Below are positions 1-6,849 of a stretch of DNA of 12,308 nucleotides, piece after piece. The position numbers and the translations under genes were made by a program. The stretch covers positions 16,564-28,871 of the forward strand of contig DITS01000008.1 in NCBI GenBank assembly GCA_002422205.1. Direction: 5' to 3'. Positions within the stretch are counted from its first letter, which is position 1, and every line of letters starts with the position of its first letter. The notes below the pieces were generated by a model that made no database searches, had not been told where the DNA came from, and worked only from the letters and a program-made list of their open reading frames with translations. Source of the DNA: Alphaproteobacteria bacterium UBA6178 (lineage in GTDB: Bacteria; Pseudomonadota; Alphaproteobacteria; Rickettsiales; UBA3002).

Positions 1-21
1 TACCAATTCCGCCACCTGGGC
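1..21 (-). tRNA. tRNA-Leu, 5' end only (cut by window edge)
   Basis: Read on the minus strand from 21 to 1, the sequence is GCCCAGGTGGCGGAATTGGT followed by A. This is the typical start of a bacterial tRNA-Leu: a 7-nt acceptor strand, then the D-stem and start of the D-loop. The anticodon, variable arm and 3' end lie outside the window, so the isoacceptor cannot be given. The Leu assignment rests on the strong resemblance of this 5' segment to known tRNA-Leu genes. Confidence 0.75.
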
Positions 22-39
22 ACAGATGCGAATGCGTGC

Positions 40-70
40 AGCATGTGCCAGTTAACCGGCCCCTTGTCAA
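40..70 (-). promoter_or_regulatory. Putative promoter of the tRNA-Leu gene
   Basis: On the minus strand a perfect TTGACA -35 hexamer lies at 70-65. It is followed 17 nt later by CACATG (47-42), or 19 nt later by CATGCT (45-40), as a weak -10. Transcription would start roughly 10-15 nt upstream of the mature tRNA 5' end at 21, which is sensible for a tRNA gene. The -35 is convincing; the -10 is poor. Confidence 0.45.
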
Positions 71-198
71 GTAGCGATTCATAGCCACAAACTATTCTTC
101 ACATAATCTTCAAATACATTAACCCCAATCGGGTGTATGACCGAAGATGTTCGCTGTAAAGCATAATGAAATTAAGTGTATAAAGCAGGCAGGTTAGT

Positions 199-714
199 AT
201 GAGTGATGATACTTTAAAGACCGATCCCAAGCACTCCGCATTTTTAGCCTCAGGTGAGGCCCCGACCATGGTCAGTGACAGCTCACGCAGGCCGCCTATT
301 ATTCACAAACATTATCATTATTATGATCCTTATCCTATATATCGCGACCCCTGCCGCCCCCGCCCTGGAGAAATGTCTTCCTCCATCGAGAAATGCGATG
401 ATCTGGACTCCTCCGTCGATGACCGGCGTTCGCGCGGCAGAAGAGATTGGGATTGGGATAAGAACAGGAATTGGGATTGGGATAAAGACAGAGACAGAGA
501 CAGAGACAGGCATGACAACCGCAGGCCAGACTGGCACCTCGACAGAGACCGCTATTATCGCAGGCAGAATTATAAGCCGGATCAGACCCCAATGGACATG
601 CCCTTACAGGAGACCCGTCTTGAATGGTCACCACAAGACGTAGCAACACTGGCAAATATGGATACCCCTTCAACACCACAAGGATCCATTAAAACGGGCC
701 TAAAAATAGCCTAA
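199..714 (+). CDS. Hypothetical low-complexity protein with WD/RD repeats
   Basis: I do not recognise this 171-residue protein. It has no signal peptide or membrane segment. Residues 35-49 are rich in His and Tyr (HKHYHYYDPYPIYR). Residues 82-105 are three 8-residue units: RDWDWDKN, RNWDWDKD and RDRDRDRH. The rest is rich in Arg, Asp, Pro and Ser and is probably disordered. The underlying DNA is repetitive: GATTGGGATTGGGATAA occurs twice, then GACAGA repeats at 487-509. Only a weak AGG precedes the ATG. Arg codons include many AGA and AGG, unlike the CGC-rich flagellar genes to the right, and this hints at a different history. A gene with a good ribosome site follows 29 bp downstream, so the two are probably co-transcribed. 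Coding status is inferred from the long open frame and the paired arrangement. Overlapping frames in the repeat are taken as shadows. Confidence 0.6.
   Translation: MSDDTLKTDPKHSAFLASGEAPTMVSDSSRRPPIIHKHYHYYDPYPIYRDPCRPRPGEMSSSIEKCDDLDSSVDDRRSRGRRDWDWDKNRNWDWDKDRDRDRDRHDNRRPDWHLDRDRYYRRQNYKPDQTPMDMPLQETRLEWSPQDVATLANMDTPSTPQGSIKTGLKIA
445..509 (+). repeat. In-frame short tandem repeats inside the 199-714 gene
   Basis: GATTGGGATTGGGATAA is present at 445-461. Nearly the same 17 bases recur at 470-485, preceded by A instead of G, giving a unit of about 24 bp. Next come three full GACAGA hexamers and a partial fourth at 487-509. All units are multiples of three, so slippage would change protein length without a frameshift. 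Confidence 0.85.
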
Positions 715-729
715 GATTAAGGTTAAGTT

Positions 730-738
730 AAAAGGAGA
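730..738 (+). promoter_or_regulatory. Strong ribosome binding site for the 744 gene
   Basis: AAAAGGAGAG lies just upstream of the ATG at 744, with about 5-6 nt between the GGAG core and the start codon. It is much stronger than the site of the preceding gene and fixes the start of the second gene. Confidence 0.75.
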
Positions 739-743
739 GTATT

Positions 744-1442
744 ATGAGTGATTTTATCCGCGACTTAGCACGCATCACCGGTACAGCACGTATAGTCACA
801 CGAAACGCACGTGGAACAGTTGATGATTTTGAACGCATGCGGAAGGTCGATCCCGCTCACCGAGCGGCTGACAAAGCACGGCATGAAGCAAGGGAAATGC
901 GCTCCTTATATGACCGTGACTTGTGGGCGACAAGACGAGGTGGATTGGCAGAAGATGTAGAGTCCGGACGTGCCCCTAGTCCCTATTATAGCTCAGATCA
1001 CTTACCCTCAGGGCCACGCAACCGCAGACAGCCGCCTCCGCAGCAATACGGCAATCAAAATAACATGCCATCTCAGTCTAGCACACTCATCATATATAAT
1101 GAGCAGGGCAATCCCATACGTCAGCAGGGTTACTTTGGCTGGGACGAACAAAGCGGTGCGCTAGCATTTGAAACAAGCAGTGAAACTATCTATTTGGGTA
1201 CCTTCAACGCCCCTATAGCCAATGGCTATACTTACATGCTGGAAGGAACAGGCAATACCAGTGGCAGAATCTATCACGCGACCCCGCAAGGAAGCATCAC
1301 GAACAGAAATCCGGTTTCGTTCCAGCTACCGGAACGACACTCGAGCTTACAACAGAACCAAACGCAGGATGTGGCTGAGCTGGGTGAATTATCGCCCCCT
1401 CCATCTACTAGTGTTGCCTCTAAGATCAGGCAAGTAGGCTAA
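744..1442 (+). CDS. Hypothetical protein, second gene of the orphan pair
   Basis: This 232-residue protein is not one I recognise. Residues 1-70 are highly charged and probably helical (RDLARITGTARIVTRNARG, then an Arg/Lys/Glu-rich stretch). Residues 77-112 are a Pro/Gln/Asn linker. Residues 113-196 look like a small beta-rich domain with many Gly, Thr and aromatic residues (GYFGWDEQSGALAF, TIYLGTFNAPIANGYTYML). The tail is Gln/Ser/Pro-rich. There is no signal peptide or membrane helix, so it is probably cytoplasmic unless secreted by a signal I cannot see. The hexapeptide TPQGSI occurs here at 180-185 and in the upstream protein at 159-164. That may be chance or may reflect common origin or a shared partner. 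A clear ribosome site supports translation. The product is unknown. Confidence 0.65.
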   Translation: MSDFIRDLARITGTARIVTRNARGTVDDFERMRKVDPAHRAADKARHEAREMRSLYDRDLWATRRGGLAEDVESGRAPSPYYSSDHLPSGPRNRRQPPPQQYGNQNNMPSQSSTLIIYNEQGNPIRQQGYFGWDEQSGALAFETSSETIYLGTFNAPIANGYTYMLEGTGNTSGRIYHATPQGSITNRNPVSFQLPERHSSLQQNQTQDVAELGELSPPPSTSVASKIRQVG

Positions 1443-1503
1443 ACAAGCCATAATGCACCACTCAACTAAGGCGATCGGCTTTTCTACACCCCGCCAACGA
1501 TAA

Positions 1504-1541
1504 CGCTTGCCAAGCGCCAGCGCACGGGTTAGCCATAACCC
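1504..1541 (+). repeat. Two small inverted repeats upstream of the 1565 gene
   Basis: The first is CGCTTGCCAAGCG (1504-1516), which folds as a 4-bp stem with a 5-nt loop. The second is GGGTTA-GCCA-TAACCC (1526-1541), a perfect 6-bp stem with a 4-nt loop. They lie 23 to 60 nt before the start codon, so they would be in the 5' leader if transcription starts upstream. No T-run follows, so this is not an obvious intrinsic terminator. Confidence 0.5.
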
Positions 1542-1564
1542 ACAAGCAAACAGGCGAGGCAGTA

Positions 1565-2485
1565 ATGAATGGAAAAATCGTCACCGTGGTGGGAGGCTCA
1601 GGTTTTCTTGGGCGTTATGTGGTGCAGCATCTGGCGCAGGCGGGCTTTCGCGTGCGCGTGCTTTGCCGCCGCCCCTCCGACGCGCTGTTTATCAAAACCT
1701 CCGGCGTGGTCGGCCAGATCGGCTGCGATTATGTTGACCTCACCAAGCCCGAAAGCCTCAGTGGCAAACTGAATGGCTCCTATGCGGTCGTCAATCTGGC
1801 GGGTATTTTATTTCAATCAGGTCGTCAACGATTTGATAAAGTACAAGCCAAGGGCGCTGAATTATTGGCTATGGAAGCCAAACGATCCGGCGTCATGCAT
1901 TTCATTCAGCTATCGGCACTTGGCGTTGACAAAGCCACACAATCTGCCTATGCGCGCAGCAAACTCGATGGCGAAGCCGCTATCCGCGCGCTATTCCCGC
2001 AAGCCGTTATTTTACGCCCGAGTGTCATGTTTGGCGCCGAAGATAATTTCATCAATCAATTCGCATCCATGGGTGTGTTATCTCCGGTATTGCCACTCAT
2101 TGGCGGTGGTAAAACGCGCTTTCAACCCGTCTATGTCGATGATGTCGCCGAAGCAGTGCTCGCCGCCCTCACTCTGCCAGCGGCACAAGGCAAACTATTT
2201 GAACTCGGCGGGCCAGACACCCTCACTTTCCGCGAAATACTGAAATATATCGGCACGCAGACCGGCCATCAGCGCTGTCTGATTCGTATTCCGTCCTGTC
2301 TTGCCAGCCTGATGGCGATCCCTGCATCGCTGCTGCCCACCCCACCCATCACCCGCGATCAAATCAAGCTACTCAAAACCGATAATGTGCTAAGCGGCGA
2401 GCATCCCGGCTTTGCCGAGCTGGACATCACACCACAGCCACTATCCGCTGTTGTGCCCCATTACCTCGCGCGATTCCGCAAATAG
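1565..2485 (+). CDS. NDUFA9-like NAD(P)-binding Rossmann protein (complex I-associated type)
   Basis: This is an atypical short-chain dehydrogenase of 306 residues, a normal length for the bacterial relatives of the complex I accessory subunit NDUFA9. The nucleotide-binding motif is at residues 7-17 (TVVGGSGFLGR). YARSK at 129-133 matches the YxxxK pair of the superfamily. RPSVMFGAEDNF at 151-162 and PVYVDDVAEAV at 188-198 are characteristic of this subfamily. In mitochondria and some alphaproteobacteria such proteins bind NADPH and support assembly or stability of NADH:ubiquinone oxidoreductase. That role here is inferred, since no nuo genes are in view. The ATG at 1565 places the glycine-rich loop at the N-terminus, as expected. 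It heads a tight operon with the next start only 2 bp after its stop. An NmrA-like redox sensor is an alternative label. Confidence 0.85.
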   Translation: MNGKIVTVVGGSGFLGRYVVQHLAQAGFRVRVLCRRPSDALFIKTSGVVGQIGCDYVDLTKPESLSGKLNGSYAVVNLAGILFQSGRQRFDKVQAKGAELLAMEAKRSGVMHFIQLSALGVDKATQSAYARSKLDGEAAIRALFPQAVILRPSVMFGAEDNFINQFASMGVLSPVLPLIGGGKTRFQPVYVDDVAEAVLAALTLPAAQGKLFELGGPDTLTFREILKYIGTQTGHQRCLIRIPSCLASLMAIPASLLPTPPITRDQIKLLKTDNVLSGEHPGFAELDITPQPLSAVVPHYLARFRK

Positions 2486-2487
2486 CC

Positions 2488-3345
2488 ATGACGCATTATT
2501 CCAAATTTCATGCCATATTCGCCAGCCTCTATTCGGCTGATCTGTATCGCGATATCCGCATTCGCTGGGACGGGCTGGGCATAACCTACCTGTTTTTGCT
2601 GCATGTGATGCTGATTACGCCTGCGATTATCCTGTTCATCCTGATGCTCGACCGCCTGCTCTTTACCCCGCAAGACGGCACCACGCTCGCACGCACGATG
2701 ATGATGGAGGCCATCGCCCAAATGCCGACCTTGCATTGGGAGGATAATCAACTCACCCTCGCCGATGATATGCAGCCGCGCACCATCACCCTGACATTCG
2801 AAAATCAAGCCATCCCGCTTGCCCGTATCGAGCCGGATGCCTCTGTCTCCGATACCGGAACGCAGGGCGAATTTATGCTACTCAATCGTCAGGGGATTCA
2901 TTTCATCCAGCAAGGCGGCAGCGTCAAAAGCGAAACATGGGACGCCTTTAATTTTGGTACCCAGACCATGACACAGGCTGATATGACGGAACAGGCTGAT
3001 AAAGCCCTGCTCTGGCTCGATGACAACCGCAGCAGCCTTTATTTCACTTTCGGCCTGTTCTTATGGGCATTCACTATTTTGTTTTTGTTTATCTACCGCT
3101 TCGTGAAAGCCTTGTTATTTGCCTGCGTGGGTTTGCTAATTTGTTCCATCAAAAAAACGCGCATCGATTATTACACATTGGTGCGACTTGCCACTGTTGC
3201 GATCACACCAGCTTTGCTGATTGAAATTGTGCTGACGCTGCTCATCGGCAGCGGCATTTCCTTTATCATGAGCACCGTCGTCACCACCGGCTATATGGTG
3301 TTTGCCATCCATGCCAACCAGTCACTCGAACCGCAGAAAGCCTAG
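2488..3345 (+). CDS. DUF1189-like membrane protein
   Basis: This 285-residue inner-membrane protein has one hydrophobic helix at about 30-54, a soluble domain of about 120 residues (60-178) probably on the outer face, and then a cluster of helices at about 178-215, 229-250 and 254-275. This topology and the N-terminal pattern (SLYSADLYRDIRIRWDGLGITYL) resemble DUF1189 proteins, whose function is not established. There are no catalytic motifs. It starts 2 bp after the upstream stop and ends 4 bp before the next start, so translational coupling is likely. The family name comes from memory of the pattern and should be held with moderate confidence. The membrane topology is clear from the sequence. 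Confidence 0.75.
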   Translation: MTHYSKFHAIFASLYSADLYRDIRIRWDGLGITYLFLLHVMLITPAIILFILMLDRLLFTPQDGTTLARTMMMEAIAQMPTLHWEDNQLTLADDMQPRTITLTFENQAIPLARIEPDASVSDTGTQGEFMLLNRQGIHFIQQGGSVKSETWDAFNFGTQTMTQADMTEQADKALLWLDDNRSSLYFTFGLFLWAFTILFLFIYRFVKALLFACVGLLICSIKKTRIDYYTLVRLATVAITPALLIEIVLTLLIGSGISFIMSTVVTTGYMVFAIHANQSLEPQKA

Positions 3346-3349
3346 CGCC

Positions 3350-3682
3350 ATGCCGCATATTGTTGTCGAATATTCCACCAATGTTGAGCCCGCAATCCGT
3401 AGCAGCAAATTGCTGCCCGCATTGCATCAGGCGGTGCAAGCCACCAATTTATTCGACCCGCAAGCCATCAAAGCACGCAGCATCGGCTATGCCGATATTG
3501 TCCTGCCCGAAGGCGCGGTAAGTTTTGTGCATGTTACCGTATCCATTCTCTCAGGCCGCACAATGGATCAACGCAGCGCATTGAACGATGCGGTATTCGG
3601 CGCGCTTAAATCTGCTATGCCACAAGTGGATAAGCTATCATCAGACATTCGTGAAATGACCGCCGAAACATACCGGAAATAA
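3350..3682 (+). CDS. 5-carboxymethyl-2-hydroxymuconate isomerase-like tautomerase
   Basis: This 110-residue protein belongs to the tautomerase superfamily (CHMI, HpaF/HpcD type). The start at 3350 is chosen over an upstream in-frame ATG at 3302 because it gives MPHIVVEYSTNV. That puts the catalytic Pro immediately after the initiator Met, as the family requires, and avoids a long overlap with the upstream gene. SFVHVTVSILSGRTMDQR (about 63-80) matches the conserved segment with the Arg after the Gly. The family isomerises 5-carboxymethyl-2-hydroxymuconate in homoprotocatechuate breakdown. No other gene of that pathway is nearby, so the true substrate may differ. It lies 4 bp after one gene and 3 bp before the next. 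Confidence 0.85.
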   Translation: MPHIVVEYSTNVEPAIRSSKLLPALHQAVQATNLFDPQAIKARSIGYADIVLPEGAVSFVHVTVSILSGRTMDQRSALNDAVFGALKSAMPQVDKLSSDIREMTAETYRK

Positions 3683-3685
3683 CCC

Positions 3686-4222
3686 ATGACTCTCTCCATC
3701 ATTTTCGCACCCCATCCTATTTTTAAACAAAAAGCGACCCCCGTCACCGCCGTCGATGATCGCATCCGCCACACCATCCGCGACATGTATGACGTCATGT
3801 ACGCCAACGACGCAGTGGGCATTGGTGCCAATATGGTAGGCCTGCTGGAACGCCTATGTGTCATCGACACCCGCGAAGAAGGCGAGCGCACGCCCCTCAC
3901 GCTCATCAACCCCGAAATTACATTTACCTCGGACGATACCCAAACCCACACTGAATCCTCGCTGTCATTCCCCTATATTTCTGCCGAAATCGAGCGCCCG
4001 CGCGTTATCCGGCTCACCTATCTTAACGAGCAAGCTGAAAAGCAGGAAATGGAAGCAAAAGACTTTCTCGCGCAGGTAATTCAGCATGAAGTGGATTACC
4101 TGAATGGCGTCACATTCTTAGATCATCTCTCGCGCACCAAACGCGACATGCTGCTAAAGAAAATGCAAAAACAACTGAAACTGCACCCGCCGCATATTCA
4201 TGGCGCGCATTGCCATCACTAA
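3686..4222 (+). CDS. Peptide deformylase-like protein with altered active site
   Basis: The 178-residue sequence aligns with peptide deformylase (Def), which removes the formyl group from nascent N-termini, but all three signature motifs are changed. Motif 1, GIGLAATQ in E. coli, is GIGANM here and appears shortened, with the catalytic Gln replaced by Met50. Motif 2, EGCLS, is ESSLS at 90-94, so the metal-binding Cys is Ser92. Motif 3, HExDHLxG, is HEVDYLNG at 134-141: His134 and Glu135 are kept, but the second metal His is Tyr138. With two of three metal ligands lost, ordinary iron-dependent deformylation is doubtful. The C-terminus is His-rich (HPPHIHGAHCHH, 167-178). Divergent second and third deformylases are known in alphaproteobacteria, and this is probably one. 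It is the last gene of a four-gene operon and its stop overlaps that of the facing transporter gene. A non-catalytic ribosome-associated role is possible but unproven. Confidence 0.85.
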   Translation: MTLSIIFAPHPIFKQKATPVTAVDDRIRHTIRDMYDVMYANDAVGIGANMVGLLERLCVIDTREEGERTPLTLINPEITFTSDDTQTHTESSLSFPYISAEIERPRVIRLTYLNEQAEKQEMEAKDFLAQVIQHEVDYLNGVTFLDHLSRTKRDMLLKKMQKQLKLHPPHIHGAHCHH

Positions 4223-5148
4223 CGGCGCACAATCCCAAGCTTGCGCAGGTTCGATATAATAATCCCCGCCACCACCAACGCGAAACCATAGAAGTGATAA
4301 GGCTCCAGCGGTTCGCCCAGCAGAATAACGGCCAGCACCGCGCTAAATGCAGGAATCGTATAATATACCAGCCCACTCTTAACTGAGCCGATCGTCTGAA
4401 TGGCATAATTCCATAAAAACCACGCCACCACCGATCCAAAAATACCCACATATAAATAAGCGATCCACGCCTTCATATTAAAAGGCGTATCATAACCACG
4501 CCACAGCTCCCAACTATAACAGGGCACTAAAAACACCAAGCCTACAATAATAAAACTAGTAAGCTGGCAGCGCATGCTGATGCCTTTGGGCTTATATTGC
4601 AGCCCCACCGAATACACCGCCCAGATCACCGCCGATACCACAATGATCAAGTCTCCCTTATTCCATTCCAGCGCGCCGATACTCCATATATCACCATTGC
4701 ATATAATCACCAAAGCACCAAGCAGCGCGCACGCCGCCCCGCCAATTTTATAGCGTGACATCCGCTCCAGCCCGATAACACCCGCAATCACCAGCGTCCA
4801 GATGGGAGACGTGGCAGAAATAAGCGTAATATGATGCGTGGTGGTGTAATGCGCCGCCGTATATATCAGCGAATTAAACGCACAAACACTGATAAACCCC
4901 ATACAGATAAAATATTTCCAATGCTGCCGGATTATCGGAAACTGCTTGATCACATGCGGCATGCCATAAGGCAAAAGCACAATCAATGCGACCAGCCAGC
5001 GCCAGAAAGACAGTGTAAACGGCATCACCCATTCATGCACGCCGCGCGCCATGACAAAATTGCCCGCCCAGAACATGCACGATATCAGTGCCGCACCAAA
5101 AGCCATTGTCTGTGTTTTTGTCATCCGCGCGATCATACGAAGAATCAT
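4219..5148 (-). CDS. EamA/DMT-superfamily permease
   Basis: This 309-residue inner-membrane protein has about ten hydrophobic helices in two tandem EamA domains, the normal size and plan of drug/metabolite transporters. The first repeat starts ALISCMFWAGNFVMARG (about 19-35) and contains LSFWRWLVAL. The second starts GDLIIVVSAVIWAVYSVG (about 164-181). It ends with the usual basic tail after the tenth helix (NLRKLGIVRR). The family exports or exchanges small metabolites, and the substrate cannot be read from the sequence. The start at 5148 gives MILRMIARM; the later ATG giving MTKTQTMAF at 5124 is a good alternative because homologues usually begin shortly before the first helix. It is convergent with the deformylase-like gene (4-bp overlap) and divergent from the flavoprotein gene. 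Confidence 0.88.
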   Translation of the reverse strand: MILRMIARMTKTQTMAFGAALISCMFWAGNFVMARGVHEWVMPFTLSFWRWLVALIVLLPYGMPHVIKQFPIIRQHWKYFICMGFISVCAFNSLIYTAAHYTTTHHITLISATSPIWTLVIAGVIGLERMSRYKIGGAACALLGALVIICNGDIWSIGALEWNKGDLIIVVSAVIWAVYSVGLQYKPKGISMRCQLTSFIIVGLVFLVPCYSWELWRGYDTPFNMKAWIAYLYVGIFGSVVAWFLWNYAIQTIGSVKSGLVYYTIPAFSAVLAVILLGEPLEPYHFYGFALVVAGIIISNLRKLGIVRR

Positions 5149-5152
5149 GCAT

Positions 5153-5179
5153 TTGACCAGCGCATCTTTTACTTACCAT
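5153..5179 (+). promoter_or_regulatory. Weak candidate promoter in the divergent gap
   Basis: TTGACC at 5153-5158 is a good -35 match facing the flavoprotein gene. The best -10-like hexamer is TACCAT (5174-5179), but the 15-nt spacing is short. The gap between the two divergent start codons is only 59 bp, so both promoters must be compact or overlap the coding ends. Confidence 0.25.
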
Positions 5180-5207
5180 TTCACCTCGCCCCTGATACTG
5201 AAAGCAC

Positions 5208-6398
5208 ATGAATGCATATAACGTCATCATCATCGGAGCGGGAGCGGCAGGGCTGATGTGCGCCGCCACTGCTGCCACAAGCGGTAAGCGGGTGTTAGTT
5301 ATTGACCATGCTAAAAAACCGGCAGAGAAAATCCGCATCTCCGGTGGTGGCCGCTGCAACTTCACCAACACACGCTGTAGCCCTGCCAATTTCCTGTCCA
5401 CCAATCCGCATTTTTGTAAATCCGCATTGGCGCGCTACACGCCGCAGCATTTCATTGCTCTGGTCGAAAAACACGGTATCGCCTATCACGAAAAAACACT
5501 CGGCCAGCTTTTTTGCGATGGTTCTTCACAACAAATTATCGACATGCTACTAACGGAGTGCGCCGCCACATCCGTCGACATCATGCTCGAAACCACCATC
5601 AGCCGCATCGAAACAGGCTATCAACTCCATACCTCGCAAGGCAGCTTCACTGCCGACTCCTTAGTAGTTGCAACCGGCGGCTTATCAATTCCCAAAATGG
5701 GCGCAAGCAGTTTCGGTTACGATATCGCCGGACAGTTCAACATTCCCCTCACTCTCACCCAGCCCGCGCTGGTCCCCTTCACCATGGATGAAGATTGGTT
5801 ATCACGTTACAAACCATTGGCCGGCGTTGCCTTGCCGGATGTTATCGTGTGCTGTAACAAACAAACATTCCGCGAAGCCATGCTCATCACTCATCGGGGA
5901 TTAAGCGGGCCAGTGATGCTACAAATCTCCTCTTACTGGCAGGAAGGCAACGCCATACACATCAATATGCTACCCGAAGCCGATATGCGGGCGCTTCTCA
6001 AATCGGCGCGCAGTCATAATCCTAAGCAAGATATTCACACCATTCTCTCCCAACATCTGCCCAAGCGCCTTGCCCAGTCGATACTCGATGAACAGGCGAT
6101 TAACGGGCGCATTGCTGATTTATCCAACGCATCATTCGAAGCCTTGGCCAGCCATATTCACCAATGGTCATTGGTTCCCCACGGCACCGAAGGCTACCGC
6201 ACCGCCGAGGTGACTTTAGGCGGGGTCGACACCGCCGCGCTGTCTTCACAAACGATGGAATGCAAATCGCAAAAAGGCTTGTATTTTATTGGCGAAGTCG
6301 TCGATGTTACCGGCCATTTGGGTGGCCATAATTTTCAGTGGGCGTGGGCATCGGCACAGGCGGCAGGCACGCATCTGGCATCCGTTACAGTTCAGTAA
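5208..6398 (+). CDS. NAD(P)/FAD-dependent oxidoreductase, HI0933/BaiN family
   Basis: This 396-residue flavoprotein matches the family in length. The FAD-binding dinucleotide motif is at 6-20 (VIIIGAGAAGLMCAA). RISGGGRCNFTN (43-54) is the family signature after the ADP-binding fold. VVATGGLSIPKMGASSFGYDIA (about 152-172) is the second conserved glycine-rich segment. GEVVDVTGHLGGHNFQWAWASAQAAG, spanning 362 to 387, is the C-terminal FAD-contact motif that closes the fold. The family includes BaiN-type and YhiN-type proteins whose natural substrates are mostly undefined, so no specific reaction is assigned. It is probably a cytoplasmic monomer. Upstream lies a weak purine-rich GAAAG as ribosome site. 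It appears to be a single-gene unit, with 72 bp before the next start. Confidence 0.9.
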   Translation: MNAYNVIIIGAGAAGLMCAATAATSGKRVLVIDHAKKPAEKIRISGGGRCNFTNTRCSPANFLSTNPHFCKSALARYTPQHFIALVEKHGIAYHEKTLGQLFCDGSSQQIIDMLLTECAATSVDIMLETTISRIETGYQLHTSQGSFTADSLVVATGGLSIPKMGASSFGYDIAGQFNIPLTLTQPALVPFTMDEDWLSRYKPLAGVALPDVIVCCNKQTFREAMLITHRGLSGPVMLQISSYWQEGNAIHINMLPEADMRALLKSARSHNPKQDIHTILSQHLPKRLAQSILDEQAINGRIADLSNASFEALASHIHQWSLVPHGTEGYRTAEVTLGGVDTAALSSQTMECKSQKGLYFIGEVVDVTGHLGGHNFQWAWASAQAAGTHLASVTVQ

Positions 6399-6470
6399 CG
6401 AAATGCTGGCATTGTACAATTTTTATGCTTACACTGCGGCGCATTATACCACTACGGGAGAAACCACATA

Positions 6471-6848
6471 ATGACGCAACCACAACACACCATGGACGCA
6501 CTGACACTCTGGCACCGCATTGTTTCACGCGCATTGATCGACCTGCCCTATGATCTGTCATCACGCCAGATGGCCGTGCTTACGACGGTGTATTTAAGCG
6601 AGCCGCCGCACACTATCCGTAATTTATCCGAACGGTTGGGCATCTCCAAACCTGCGATTTGTCGCGCGGTCGACACCCTCTCGATGATCGATCTGATCAA
6701 GCGCAAAAAAGATGCGGAAGATCGCCGCAACGTATTTATTCAGCGCACCATCAACGGCTCGGTGTTCCTGAGCGACTTTGGTGATATCATTGTCAATGAA
6801 TGGGGCACCCCCGCTCAAACAGCCACCAAAGAAGAACAAGCCGCCTAA
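6471..6848 (+). CDS. MarR-type winged-helix transcriptional regulator
   Basis: This 125-residue protein has the MarR winged-helix DNA-binding core. Residues 30-43 form the first core helix (SSRQMAVLTTVYLS). Residues 47-70 are the helix-turn-helix with recognition helix SKPAICRAVDTLSMIDLI. The wing spans about 77-93, with DAEDRRN at 81-87 in place of the common DxRD/R motif. At 125 residues it is shorter than most MarR proteins (about 140-150), and the C-terminal dimerisation helix looks reduced. A good ribosome site, GGGAG at 6456-6460, precedes it. It lies 16 bp before a GYF-domain membrane protein gene. The pair is probably one operon, and autoregulation is a reasonable inference. No inducer can be deduced. 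Confidence 0.85.
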   Translation: MTQPQHTMDALTLWHRIVSRALIDLPYDLSSRQMAVLTTVYLSEPPHTIRNLSERLGISKPAICRAVDTLSMIDLIKRKKDAEDRRNVFIQRTINGSVFLSDFGDIIVNEWGTPAQTATKEEQAA

Positions 6849-6849
6849 T

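Noticed and set aside
1..198. tRNA gene next to unfamiliar genes, suggesting an integrated island
   Set aside because: Integration normally uses the 3' end of a tRNA gene, but here it is the 5' end that faces the orphan genes. No integrase or direct att repeat is visible.
283..679. Open frames antisense or out of frame over the repeat region of the first gene
   Set aside because: Their Ser/Val/Leu- and Ile-rich repeats are translations of the same tandem DNA repeat, and they lack ribosome sites.
1468..1483. AAG-GCGATCGG-CTTTT as a terminator after the orphan pair
   Set aside because: It is an imperfect palindrome with almost no loop and a G-G mismatch, so a stable hairpin is unlikely despite the short T-run.
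3302..3349. Longer N-terminus for the tautomerase
   Set aside because: It would move the catalytic Pro away from the N-terminus and overlap the upstream gene. The ATG at 3350 fits the family.
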